Positions 54,191 through 62,951 of a stretch of 64,000 bases of DNA are shown one piece after another. The notes under the pieces are model-generated. The model saw only the letters and a program-made list of their open reading frames with translations. It ran no database searches and was not told the origin of the DNA. The first letter of the stretch is position 1. Each line of letters opens with the position of its first letter. The DNA is from Luteolibacter sp. Y139 (GTDB taxonomy: Bacteria > Verrucomicrobiota > Verrucomicrobiia > Verrucomicrobiales > Akkermansiaceae): assembly GCF_038066715.1 (NCBI RefSeq), contig NZ_JBBUKT010000002.1:772607-836606 (forward strand). The letters are read 5' to 3'. A program made the position numbers and the translations under genes.

Positions 54191-55173
54191 ACGTCGGTCG
54201 AGGCGTAGCAGTTCGGACAGGCTTCCACCCAGTGGCCGTGTGAGACCTCGATGAAAGGCGGACGATCGCGCAAGGTGGAGCCCTGCCGGTCCATGCGTTG
54301 GCAGAAGCGGCAACCTGGCACTAGATCCCTCAACGAGGCCACCATCCCCGGGATCACCGGCAGCTTCGCCTTGCGCGGCGTTTCCAAGCGCGGAATGGAA
54401 GCGAGCAAGCCCCGGGTATAGGCATGGAGCGGACGGGCAAAAAGTTCTTTCACCGGCGCGCGTTCCACCACCCGGCCGGCATACATCACCACCACCTCAT
54501 CACAGGTCTCCGCGATCACGCCGAGATCGTGCGTGATCAGCATCAGCGACATGCCCATCTCCGCCTGCAGCCGCTTCATCAGGTCGAGGATCTGCGCCTG
54601 CACCGTCACATCCAGCGCCGTGGTCGGCTCATCGGCGATGACCAGATCCGGCTTCAGCGCAAGCGCCATGGCGATTACCACGCGCTGCCGCATCCCGCCG
54701 GACAGCTGGTGCGGATAGTCCCCCGCCCTGAGTTCCGGCGCGGGAATCTTCACGAGCCGCAGCATCTCGATCGCCGCGTTCCACGCCTCCCGCTTGCTCA
54801 TCTTCTTGTGGATGAGGAAGCACTCGGACAGCTGCTTGCCGATGCGGTGCACCGGATTGAGCGCGGTCATCGGCTCCTGGAAAATCACCCCGATCTCGTT
54901 GCCGCGCACCCTGCGGATCTCATCAGGCCTCAGCCTTGTTAGATCCCGTCCTTTGAAAAGCACCTCACCTTGCAGGATCTTACCCGCAGGCTGTGGCAGC
55001 AGGCGCATGATCGACATCGCGGTCACGCTCTTGCCGCAACCCGACTCGCCGACAATCCCGAGGGTCTTGCCTCGGGAAATATCGAAGTTCACCTGATCGA
55101 CCGCGCGAACCAGGCCCGCATCGGTGTCGAAGGCGGTGATCAGATTACGGACCTGGAGAAGCGGCTCGGTCAT
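54187..55173 (-). CDS. oppD: Peptide ABC transporter ATPase, OppD/DppD-like
   Basis: The partner ATPase of the importer: 328 residues, Walker [23 protein letters not shown] near residue 36. [20 protein letters not shown] holds the Q-loop, and [38 protein letters not shown] holds the signature and Walker B near residue 160. [25 protein letters not shown] contains the H-loop. The C-terminus shows [15 protein letters not shown] and the oligo/dipeptide-transporter tail with PGCRFCQRM and ACPNCYAS. It overlaps yejA upstream and oppF downstream, each by four bases. In E. coli Yej systems these two ATPases are fused as YejF; here they are separate genes. Confidence 0.95.
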   Translation of the reverse strand: MTEPLLQVRNLITAFDTDAGLVRAVDQVNFDISRGKTLGIVGESGCGKSVTAMSIMRLLPQPAGKILQGEVLFKGRDLTRLRPDEIRRVRGNEIGVIFQEPMTALNPVHRIGKQLSECFLIHKKMSKREAWNAAIEMLRLVKIPAPELRAGDYPHQLSGGMRQRVVIAMALALKPDLVIADEPTTALDVTVQAQILDLMKRLQAEMGMSLMLITHDLGVIAETCDEVVVMYAGRVVERAPVKELFARPLHAYTRGLLASIPRLETPRKAKLPVIPGMVASLRDLVPGCRFCQRMDRQGSTLRDRPPFIEVSHGHWVEACPNCYASTDV

Positions 55174-57239
55174 TCGGTCTTCTTTTCGCGGTACTGGTCA
55201 TAGACCACATTCTTCTCCGGGAAGGCCCGGCCGGTGTGCATCGCGTCCTGGGTCTCCTTCTTGATGTCGTTGTCGATCCACATCACCTTCCCCATCTCGG
55301 GATCATTGGCAAAGCGGACATTGAAGTCGTCCGGCCAGCGCACCCAGCGCCAGTTGCCCAGGCGGTAGAAAGGCCGGTCGATCCCCGGAACCCAGATCGC
55401 GCGGTCGTGGATGATCTGCTCCAGCTTCCAGCTGGTCTCCCTCAGTTCATCCTCGGTGCGAGCCTGGCGATTCGCCTCCAGGATCACGTCCACCGCAGGA
55501 TCAGCGAAGCTGAAGAGGTTGTTGGACATCGCCTTCGGCTTGCGGGTTCCCGGCTCGTAGGCCTCCTTGGAATGCATGCTCTGGTAGTAGTCCGGGATCG
55601 GGAGGCTTCCTTGGAAGCCGAGGAAAGCGATCTCATGCTCCTTGCGCTGGGTCTTGCTGAAGGAAGCGCTGTTCTCCATGCCTTCCAGCTTGTACTCCAC
55701 GCCGGCCTTCACCGCCTCTTCCTTGAGCCGCAGCATGTACGCCTCCAGACGCGGGATCTTGGTATAGTTCAGCGAGAACGAAAGCCTCCGCCCCTGCGCA
55801 TCCTGCAGGATGCCATCTGCTCCCGCGGTAGTGAAACCCGCCTTGGCGAAAGCTTCCCGCGCCTTCTCCACCGAGAAGGGCCGCGTCTTGATATTGGGAT
55901 TCGAATACTGGCCATAGCCGCCCTGCAGCAGGTTAAGCCGCTGCGCATCCCCGCGCAGGTCGAAGTCGATCACCTTCTGCCAGTTCGTCGCATACTGGAG
56001 CCCGATGCGGATGTCCTCCACCGCCAGCAACGGGTTGTGCTCGTTCAAGTAGAGCCCGTAGCTGATCGAAGGATAGCCGTTGTAGAAAGTGACCTTCTCG
56101 ATGTAGCCCTTGAAGACCGGGTCAATCTCGGTCTGCTCATACCACTTGATCGGGTCCAGCGGATAGAACAGGTCGATCTCGCCCCGCTTGAACATCTCGA
56201 ACACCTTGTTCTCGTCGCGGACCAAGGTGTATTCCAGCAGATCGGGGTTAAAACGATATTTGTAGTACTTGCGGTCCTTGGCCCACCAGTCCTTCACCCG
56301 GCTCATCGAGATCGAGCGGCCCTTGCGGATGTCTTCCGGACGGATCTCATAAGCGGAGATCGTCGGACGCGGACGCCAGTTGTAGCGGCTTTCGAAGTCG
56401 GGACCGAACTCCCTGTAGAAATCCTCCTGTGCCGGGAAAAAGGACGCGAGATAGGCGGCCCCCATCGGCTTGGGCGTGGACAAGCGCAGGCACAAGTAGT
56501 CCGGCCCATAGGTGGCGATGCCCCAGTACTGCTCCGAATACCAATCACGGTAGAAGTTCTCCGTGAGGTATTTCGAAAGGTAGATGTAAACGGACATCAC
56601 CCAGTCGTAGGACGTCACGTCCTTGCCATCGGACCAGCGGGCCTCGGGATCGATGTGATAATAGATCGTCTGCCCGCCGTCGGTCACCGCCCAGCGGTCG
56701 GCCCCGGCGGGGATGATGGCACCGGTATTCAGATGAAGTCCGGTCAAGCCGAGCTCCATGTCGTCCCAGTGGTAATTGCGGAAGCTGTTGTTCGCCTCCG
56801 CGCCGGCGGGGCGCAGCGTCGGCGGATAGTCGAAGCCCTGGATGTAGCTGTGGAAGGTGCCGCCCTTCTTGGCCTGCGGCGACCCCATCTCAGGCTGGTC
56901 CATGCCGTCCTTCCACTCCAAGCCCCCGGGCAGATCCTTCTCCTCCAGCTTCTCGAAATAATTCGGGCGCTCCAGATGGCGCGTCAGGTCGGCCAGTGCC
57001 GCGGTCTTTTCCTTGCGCTCCTCGTCGTTGAGCTGCCCGGCAAGTGCAGCCTCCAGCTCCTTGCGCTGGTCCTGCAACTTGGTGAGCAACTCCGCGTTGA
57101 AGCGCTTGTAGAAGGCCTCGCGCTCGGCGGTATTGTCATACGGCGGCGGCAGCTCCGCCTTCTTGCAGCCCGGCAGGACGACAAGGACCAAGGCTGCGGC
57201 AAACGCAGCCACAGCGGTAAAGACGGGCGTGCGTTTCAT
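55170..57239 (-). CDS. yejA: Periplasmic peptide-binding protein, YejA-like (SBP family 5)
   Basis: Substrate-binding component of the peptide importer. The 689-residue product from the ATG at 57239 has a lipoprotein-type signal (MKRTPVFTAVAAFAAALVLVVLPGCKK, with Cys near residue 25). A helical charged region (about 35-90, FYKRFNAELLTKLQDQRKELEAAL) follows, absent from standard YejA. The SBP_bac_5 fold then shows GGTFHSYIQGFDYPPTLRP, WAVTDGGQTIYYHIDPEARWSDGKDVTSYDW near residue 190, VKDWWAKDRKYYKYRFNPD and NGYPSISYGLYLNEHNPLL. Family members carry murein peptides, microcin C or oligopeptides. The added N-terminal coiled region explains the greater length. Its start overlaps the yejE stop by four bases. 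Confidence 0.9.
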   Translation of the reverse strand: MKRTPVFTAVAAFAAALVLVVLPGCKKAELPPPYDNTAEREAFYKRFNAELLTKLQDQRKELEAALAGQLNDEERKEKTAALADLTRHLERPNYFEKLEEKDLPGGLEWKDGMDQPEMGSPQAKKGGTFHSYIQGFDYPPTLRPAGAEANNSFRNYHWDDMELGLTGLHLNTGAIIPAGADRWAVTDGGQTIYYHIDPEARWSDGKDVTSYDWVMSVYIYLSKYLTENFYRDWYSEQYWGIATYGPDYLCLRLSTPKPMGAAYLASFFPAQEDFYREFGPDFESRYNWRPRPTISAYEIRPEDIRKGRSISMSRVKDWWAKDRKYYKYRFNPDLLEYTLVRDENKVFEMFKRGEIDLFYPLDPIKWYEQTEIDPVFKGYIEKVTFYNGYPSISYGLYLNEHNPLLAVEDIRIGLQYATNWQKVIDFDLRGDAQRLNLLQGGYGQYSNPNIKTRPFSVEKAREAFAKAGFTTAGADGILQDAQGRRLSFSLNYTKIPRLEAYMLRLKEEAVKAGVEYKLEGMENSASFSKTQRKEHEIAFLGFQGSLPIPDYYQSMHSKEAYEPGTRKPKAMSNNLFSFADPAVDVILEANRQARTEDELRETSWKLEQIIHDRAIWVPGIDRPFYRLGNWRWVRWPDDFNVRFANDPEMGKVMWIDNDIKKETQDAMHTGRAFPEKNVVYDQYREKKTE

Positions 57240-58855
57240 TGATAGGTGGTGAACTTCTTGGGATCGAAGGCCTCGCGGATCGCTTCCCCCACGAAGGTGA
57301 TGAGCAGCAGGACCACCACCATGAAGGTGAAGACCGAGCTGACGATCCACGGCGAGTTGAGGTTCGAGGTCCCCTGCTCCAGTATCCGGCCCCAGCTCGG
57401 ATAGCGATCCGGCAAACCGAAGCCGAGGAAGTCCAGCGCAGTAAGCGAGGTGGCCAGACCCGCGACGCTAAAGGGCAAGAGCGTCACCAAGGTCGAGATC
57501 GCATTCGGCAGGATGTGCCGGAAGATCACCCGCATCGTACCCGCTCCCTGCACCCGGGCGGCGGCCACGTAGTCCCGCGCCTTCTCACGATAAGTCGCAC
57601 TGCGGAGGTAAACCGAAACCCCGATCCAGGAGAACGCGCAAAGGATCAGCAGGATCGTGGTGAGGTCGATGTTATCGCGACCGATGTTGCTGATCACGAT
57701 CATGACCACCAGCAGGAAGGGCACGTTGCTGACGATCTCCACGACACGGTCCATCACCAGGTCGAAGACACCGCCGAAATAGCCCATCAGGCTGCCGATG
57801 GTAATGCCGATCCCATAGATCATCAGGATGTAGCAGAAGGCCGCCTTGAAGATCACTTGCAGCCCGCCCAAAAGCCCCGCGGCGATGTCCCAACCCCGCG
57901 AATCCGTGCCGAGATAGTGACGCGATTTCAGCGAAGGCGGGGCCGGCTTGTAGATGATCTCGATCCAAGGGAGCTCGGTGGAGGGCGTGGCACTGTCTTC
58001 CACCGAGGTCTCCACCAGCTTGCCTTCGTGCCAGCTCTGCTTGCCGACGAACTCCCCCTTGGCATCAAAGAGCGTGGCCGGGCCCTCGCGCAGGCCGCGG
58101 CGGAAGCGCGCATCGCGCAGCTTGGTATCGTCGGAGTCCTTTGAATACTGCACCGCGTAGCCGTTGAAGGGCTCGCTGTCATGGGCCCGGTAGAGCAACC
58201 CCTCGCGCGTCACGAGCTCACGCTTTTCCAGCTCGTCCGTATCCAGCACCGGATCCCAAGGAACGAGGGGCATGATCACGGAATCGCCTTTATCCGCGGC
58301 CTTGAATCGCTTGCCCAAGTCGCGGTAATTCGCCTCCTGACTGCCTTCTCCGCCAAAGTCCTGCTCCGAGTAGAGCTTCGTCTCGAAGGCTGGGAAATGC
58401 CAGGCCCCCTCATACTTCACCGCAAGTGCCCGCTTGCCGACCAGCGCCTGATCTAACAGCGCAACCAGCAGCAGCAACATGAGCAGGCGGAAGGAAAGCC
58501 AGCCGCGCCCGATCGAGCGGAAGCGGGTAAAGCGCCGCAGCGTGAGCGGATTCCAGTGGAACTTGCCGCCGAAGATCAGCAGGACCAGTGACAACAACAC
58601 CGCGGCACCACAGATCGAATAACCGACGATCTCCGCCTGATGGGTCCGCACCCACTTCCAGTCCATCGGGACCCACTGGATGGACTTGTAGTCGACCAGA
58701 TACCCCTTCTCCGGCGCCGCGAAGATCTCGTCCGGGGTAGCAGCAAAGGAAAAGAACCAGCGCAGCGACGGCAGGCTCAGCTTCTGCGAGAACGCCAGCG
58801 CGGCGGCAATCGCCACCAGCAGCAGAAGAAGGCCGATCTTGCGGGGAAAGGTCAT
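57236..58855 (-). CDS. yejE: Peptide ABC transporter permease YejE-like with MORN-like periplasmic insertion
   Basis: A 539-residue inner-membrane permease, about 200 residues longer than E. coli YejE. The N-terminal segment is hydrophobic (KIGLLLLLVAIAAALAFSQ), with further membrane segments to about 150. The YejE-type motif KYEGAWHFPAFETKLYSEQDFGG is followed by a large extracytoplasmic loop. Within it, residues about 215-280 (GLLYRAHDSEPFNGYAVQY, FRRGLREGPATLFDAKGEF, GKQSWHEGKLVE) show the repeated Gly/aromatic pattern of MORN-like repeats. The permease core follows: HYLGTDSRGWDIAAGLLGGLQV, the EAA-type segment YVAAARVQGAGTMRVIFRHILPNA, and the YejE ending LDFLGFGLPDRYPSWGRILEQG. It lies one base from yejB and overlaps yejA by four. 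Confidence 0.92.
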   Translation of the reverse strand: MTFPRKIGLLLLLVAIAAALAFSQKLSLPSLRWFFSFAATPDEIFAAPEKGYLVDYKSIQWVPMDWKWVRTHQAEIVGYSICGAAVLLSLVLLIFGGKFHWNPLTLRRFTRFRSIGRGWLSFRLLMLLLLVALLDQALVGKRALAVKYEGAWHFPAFETKLYSEQDFGGEGSQEANYRDLGKRFKAADKGDSVIMPLVPWDPVLDTDELEKRELVTREGLLYRAHDSEPFNGYAVQYSKDSDDTKLRDARFRRGLREGPATLFDAKGEFVGKQSWHEGKLVETSVEDSATPSTELPWIEIIYKPAPPSLKSRHYLGTDSRGWDIAAGLLGGLQVIFKAAFCYILMIYGIGITIGSLMGYFGGVFDLVMDRVVEIVSNVPFLLVVMIVISNIGRDNIDLTTILLILCAFSWIGVSVYLRSATYREKARDYVAAARVQGAGTMRVIFRHILPNAISTLVTLLPFSVAGLATSLTALDFLGFGLPDRYPSWGRILEQGTSNLNSPWIVSSVFTFMVVVLLLITFVGEAIREAFDPKKFTTYQ

Positions 58856-58856
58856 T

Positions 58857-60197
58857 TCACTTGTAGCTTACCCGTGGATCGAAGAACGCGACCAAGAGGT
58901 CCGAGAAGATTTTCCCGATGGCCGTGAGCGCGGCCGCGAAAAACAAGACACCGAGCATGACCGGCTCGTCCCGATCAATCACCGCGGTGAACTGCAGCAT
59001 GCCGAAGCCATCGATATCGAAGACACGTTCAACCAGGACCGAACCGGCAACCACCAGCGCCAGGTTCTCGCCGAAAGTGGTGGCGATGGGGATGATCGAA
59101 TTCCGGAAAGCGTGGTGAAAGACCGCCCGCGGATAGGACACACCCTTGGCCGTGGCGGTGCGCACGTAGTCGGCGGACAGGTTGTCCATCAGGTTGTTCT
59201 TCATGAGCATCGTCATGAAAGCGAAACTGCCGATGAGATAGCACGCCAGCGGCATCGCGGTATGGGCCGCCAGATCCTTGACCTGGTCGGCAGGGGAAAG
59301 GGTGGCGAAGTCATCCCCGGTGAACCCGCGGATCGGCAGCCAGCCGAGTCGCGCACCGACGATCACCACCAGCAGCGCACCGAGCGCATAGCCAGGCACC
59401 GCATAGCCAGCGAAAATGGCGACCGAACTCGCATTGTCTACCCAAGTGCGGTGCTTGATCGCCTTCAGGATCCCGAGCGGCAGGCACACCGAGTAGATGA
59501 TGAGCACATCCATCAGGGCGAAATAGAGCGAGACCGGCAGGCGATCTAGGATCATCAGACCCACCGGCTCCTGGTACTTTTCCGAACTGCCGAGACTCCC
59601 TTGGAGCAGGCCGTCGAAGCCGGGGCGATACAGGATGGCGCGGTATTCCGGCAGCTTGCTCAGGGACACCCCACCCATCCACTTGTCCCAGGATTGCTTC
59701 TGCTCCTCCGGGCTGCGCAGGCGGACTCTCCAGCGGGCGAGTTCGGTGGTCTCGCGGTCCATTTCGGCCGAAGACTTCGGCGCCCCATCCGCTCCGGCAG
59801 CTTCTGGCGACTGAATCGCGGCCTCGTCGCCATTGCGGACGATTTTCGCCACGAAGGTAGTCCCCGGCACCTCGATCTCCACGCTGTTGGAATCCTTCGG
59901 GAATTCCTTGCCGATCTTTTCCTTGTCCCGGGGCACGACGCCTAACCATTCGCCATAGGCGCGCATGGAACTCCGGTCCCGGTTCTTCTTCTCCTCCACC
60001 TCCAGCACCTGGCTCGGTGAAAGGGAGGTCTGCCCTTGCGCGCGGGTCCGCTTGCCGCCTTCCCCACCGAGCAGGCCGGCTAAGGCCCGCTCCACCGGCC
60101 CGCCCGGCGCCATCCGGTTGATCGCGAAGACTAGCGCCGTGATCCCCAGCAACGTCAGCGGGATCAGAAGCAGTCGGCGCAGGAAATAGGCTTTCAA
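58857..60197 (-). CDS. yejB: Peptide ABC transporter permease YejB-like
   Basis: The second permease of the Yej importer: 446 residues from a TTG at 60197 (codes KAYFLRRLLLIPLTLLG). The upstream open frame to 60365 lacks a plausible membrane start. One N-terminal helix is followed by a long extracytoplasmic insertion (about 30-215, with EEKKNRDRSSMRAYGEWLGVV and SSAEMDRETTELARWRVRL). The permease core then contains ASSVAIFAGYAVPGYALGALL, NNLMDNLSADYVRTATAKGVSYPRAVFHHAFRNSI near residue 350 (the EAA loop) and DGFGMLQFTAVIDRDEPVMLG. Standard YejB has about 364 residues, so this loop is enlarged, matching the enlarged loop of its YejE partner. The gene is first in the minus operon. Confidence 0.88.
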   Translation of the reverse strand: MKAYFLRRLLLIPLTLLGITALVFAINRMAPGGPVERALAGLLGGEGGKRTRAQGQTSLSPSQVLEVEEKKNRDRSSMRAYGEWLGVVPRDKEKIGKEFPKDSNSVEIEVPGTTFVAKIVRNGDEAAIQSPEAAGADGAPKSSAEMDRETTELARWRVRLRSPEEQKQSWDKWMGGVSLSKLPEYRAILYRPGFDGLLQGSLGSSEKYQEPVGLMILDRLPVSLYFALMDVLIIYSVCLPLGILKAIKHRTWVDNASSVAIFAGYAVPGYALGALLVVIVGARLGWLPIRGFTGDDFATLSPADQVKDLAAHTAMPLACYLIGSFAFMTMLMKNNLMDNLSADYVRTATAKGVSYPRAVFHHAFRNSIIPIATTFGENLALVVAGSVLVERVFDIDGFGMLQFTAVIDRDEPVMLGVLFFAAALTAIGKIFSDLLVAFFDPRVSYK

Positions 60198-60217
60198 ATG
60201 GCGGGACGAAACTAACG

Positions 60218-60290
60218 GTTTCTGTAGTTCTAGCGATCCCCCCCTCCCTTGCAAGTCCCCGACAGCACAAAGGGCCGCTTTGACAGAAAC
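60218..60290. promoter_or_regulatory. Divergent promoter region with spaced inverted repeat
   Basis: In the 188-base spacer between the two peptide-transport operons, gtttctgt (60218-60225) is repeated inverted as acagaaac (60283-60290). A TTGACA hexamer at 60280-60285 could be a plus-strand -35 box, but no good -10 follows. The inverted pair may be an operator shared by both operons. The evidence is weak. Confidence 0.3.
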
Positions 60291-60385
60291 GCCCGCAAAA
60301 TCCGCAAAACAGGACAAAGACGGTCGCCCCCTGCAAATTTTCCCTGCAATCCCGGCCCGGGACACGCTAGACCCACCGGCGACTC

Positions 60386-61984
60386 ATGACACGACGCGCC
60401 CTCTCCTTGCTTCTCCCACTCCTCTGCCTCGCCCCCTGTGGCGCAGAGACCCCGGTCGAGAAAGCAAACCGGGAAAAGATCCTCCTGATTGGCAACGCCT
60501 CCGATCCCAAGTCCCTCGATCCCCATCTCGTAACCGGGGTTATCGAACACAATATCATCCGATCCCTGCTTGAGGGACTGGTCTCGGATGATGCCTATTC
60601 CGACACCGCCTACCCGCCGGGTGCCGCGACCTCGTGGGAGCACAATGAGAACTATACCGAGTGGACCTTCCACCTACGGCCCGACGGCAAGTGGTCGGAC
60701 GGAGCCCCGCTGACCTCCGCCGATTTCATTTTCGGCTACAACCGCCTGCTACACCCGGACACGTTGGGCCCGTATGCGGAGATGCTCTTCTTCCTCAAGA
60801 ACGCGGAAAAATTCAACCGCGGCGAGATCACCGATTTCAGCCAGGTGGGCGTCTCCGCCCCTGATGATTACACGCTGAAGCTCACCATGCGGGAGCCGGT
60901 GCCCTTTCTGTTAGGCATGACCCGCCACTACACGTGGTTCCCGGTTCCCCGCCACGTCATCCTCAGGTTTGGCAAGATGACCGACCGCTTCACCCCATGG
61001 TGCGAGCCCGGCAATTTCGTCGGCAACGGCGCCTTCGTTCTCAAGGAATGGAAACTGAACGACCACGTGGATGTGGCGAAGAATCCGCTCTACTGGGACG
61101 CCGCGAATGTGAAGCTCAATGGCCTGCGCTTCATCCCCGCGGAGAACTACTACACGGAAACCCGCGGCTTCCTCGCCGGGCAGCTCCACACCACCTATCA
61201 GCTCCCACCGCCGTTGGTGGACAAGATCAAGGAAGAGTGCCCGCAATACCTCCACCAGGAGCCCTACCTCGCCACCGACTTCATCCGCGTGAATGTCACC
61301 CGGCCGAAACTCGACAATCCGAAGGTGCGCATGGCCATGTCCCTGGCCATCGACCGGAAGCTCCTCTGTGATAACGTCCTGCAGGGCAACATTCCCTGCG
61401 GCACGATTTGCCCGAACCTGGGCGACTACAAGCCGGACCAGATCGTCAGCTTCGATCCCGAGCGCGCGAAGGCCCTGCTGGCAGAGGCCGGCTACAAGGA
61501 CGGAGTAGGCCTACCGCGCTTCAAGCTGCTGATGAGCAGCACAGGCAGCCGCGGCACCGTCGAAGCCATCCAGGCGATGTGGCGCGACACCCTCGGCATC
61601 AACATCGATCTCCAGCCGAAGGACTGGGGCGCTTACGTCTCCGCCCAACAGAAGCTCGACTACGACATCGCGCTCGCCGCTTGGACCGGGGACTACCTCG
61701 ACCCCTCGACCTTCCTGCTGATGTGGACCAAGGACAACGGCAACAACAACACAGGCTGGTCCAATCCCGAATACGAAAGGATGCTCTCCGAAGCCGCCCA
61801 GCAGGCGGATCCCGCACAGCGTCTCGCCATCTTCAAGAAGGCGGAACGCATGTTCATCGAGGACCAGGCGATCCTGCCGATCTCATACCGCGGCCGCAAT
61901 TACCTGCACCGCCCGGAGGTCAAGGGCTGGAGCCCGCTGCTGCTCGACAACCACCCCTGGCACACCATTTCCCTCGAACCCTGA
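60386..61984 (+). CDS. oppA: Oligopeptide-binding protein, SBP family 5 (OppA-like)
   Basis: A 532-residue periplasmic binding protein. The signal peptide is MTRRALSLLLPLLCLAPCGAE, where APCGAE suggests a possible lipobox. The SBP_bac_5 fold shows LIGNASDPKSLDPHLVTGVIEHNIIRSLLEGLV, a canonical opening, then PGAATSWEHNENYTEWTFHLRPDGKWSDGAPLTSADF. NGAFVLKEWKLNDHVDVAKNPLYWD lies near residue 215, and LDNPKVRMAMSLAIDRKLLCDNVL near residue 310. It belongs to the OppA/MppA group rather than YejA. It starts the plus-strand operon and is divergent from yejB. Bound ligand cannot be predicted. Confidence 0.94.
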   Translation: MTRRALSLLLPLLCLAPCGAETPVEKANREKILLIGNASDPKSLDPHLVTGVIEHNIIRSLLEGLVSDDAYSDTAYPPGAATSWEHNENYTEWTFHLRPDGKWSDGAPLTSADFIFGYNRLLHPDTLGPYAEMLFFLKNAEKFNRGEITDFSQVGVSAPDDYTLKLTMREPVPFLLGMTRHYTWFPVPRHVILRFGKMTDRFTPWCEPGNFVGNGAFVLKEWKLNDHVDVAKNPLYWDAANVKLNGLRFIPAENYYTETRGFLAGQLHTTYQLPPPLVDKIKEECPQYLHQEPYLATDFIRVNVTRPKLDNPKVRMAMSLAIDRKLLCDNVLQGNIPCGTICPNLGDYKPDQIVSFDPERAKALLAEAGYKDGVGLPRFKLLMSSTGSRGTVEAIQAMWRDTLGINIDLQPKDWGAYVSAQQKLDYDIALAAWTGDYLDPSTFLLMWTKDNGNNNTGWSNPEYERMLSEAAQQADPAQRLAIFKKAERMFIEDQAILPISYRGRNYLHRPEVKGWSPLLLDNHPWHTISLEP

Positions 61985-61999
61985 TCCGCCCAGGCCATC

Positions 62000-62926
62000 A
62001 TGTTCAAAGCCCTTTTCAGCCGACTGATCCAGAGCCTTCTGGTGCTACTCGTGCTCTTCACGGTCACCTTCTTCCTGGTCAAGGCGATGCCCGGCAATCC
62101 CCTCAACCGGGAAAAGGCCATGCCGGAACACATCCGGGTCAAGCTCGAGCACTACTACGGCTTGGACAAGCCGGTGTTGGCCCAATACGGCATCCAGCTC
62201 GGCCGCTACCTGCAGGGAGATCCCGGCTACTCGATCCGCTTGGAAGGGCGTGAAGTGACGGACATCATTAGCCAAGCCTTCCCGGTCTCCTTTCAACTTG
62301 GCGTATTGGCCATGGGCGTCGCGATCACTATCGGCATCCCGGCCGGTTGCTTGGCCGCAGCTCGCAAGAATGGCCTGATCGACGTGATGGCGATGTCGAT
62401 CGCGATGTTCGGGATCTGCCTTCCCTCCTTTGTGATCGGGCCCCTTCTCGCGGAGTTCTTCGGCCGCAAGCTCCAGCTCCTGCCGGCCTTCGGTTGGGAC
62501 GCCATCGACCCCAAAACCTGGATCCTGCCCGCCGTCACCCTCGGCCTTGCCTATGCCGCCTACCTCTCGCGCCTGACCCGCGCCGGGATGCTGGAGACGC
62601 TTTCACAGGACTTCGTGCGAACCGCCAAGGCCAAGGGCGTGCCGGGTTGGAAAATCCTGATCCGCCACTGCCTCCGCGGCGGCTTGATCCCGGCCGTGGC
62701 CTACATCGGGCCCGCCTTCGCTGGCATCATCTCCGGCTCCTTGGTGATTGAGACCGTTTTCCAAGTCCCCGGACTTGGCCGCCACTTCATCAAGTCGATC
62801 GAGACCCTCGATGCCCCGGTCATCATGGGCGTCACCATGCTCTACGGTACCCTGGTGATCGTCGCGAACTTCCTCACCGACTTGGCCGGGATCTGGCTGA
62901 ACCCGCGCCTCCGCAAGTCCTCCTGA
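62000..62926 (+). CDS. oppB: Oligopeptide ABC transporter permease OppB-like
   Basis: A 308-residue inner-membrane protein of standard OppB/DppB length. Features are an N-terminal helix (LIQSLLVLLVLFTVTFFLVKAMPGNPL), HYYGLDKPVLAQYGIQLGRYLQGDPGYSI, the permease core QLGVLAMGVAITIGIPAGCLAA, and the EAA loop SQDFVRTAKAKGVPGWKILIRHCLRGGLIPAV near residue 205. The ending is VFQVPGLGRHFIKSIETLDAPVIMGVTM. It lies 15 bases after the SBP and 25 bases before oppC. It forms the channel with OppC. Confidence 0.95.
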   Translation: MFKALFSRLIQSLLVLLVLFTVTFFLVKAMPGNPLNREKAMPEHIRVKLEHYYGLDKPVLAQYGIQLGRYLQGDPGYSIRLEGREVTDIISQAFPVSFQLGVLAMGVAITIGIPAGCLAAARKNGLIDVMAMSIAMFGICLPSFVIGPLLAEFFGRKLQLLPAFGWDAIDPKTWILPAVTLGLAYAAYLSRLTRAGMLETLSQDFVRTAKAKGVPGWKILIRHCLRGGLIPAVAYIGPAFAGIISGSLVIETVFQVPGLGRHFIKSIETLDAPVIMGVTMLYGTLVIVANFLTDLAGIWLNPRLRKSS

Positions 62927-62951
62927 GCCCGACTGCTGCCCACCCTTTTCC

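Noticed and set aside
55236..57242. Very long open frame antisense to yejA (about 668 codons)
   Set aside because: It mirrors the codon phase of yejA, is rich in Leu/Val/His/Arg with no domain or membrane logic, and the sense strand encodes an unmistakable SBP. Such mirrors are expected in high-GC coding DNA.
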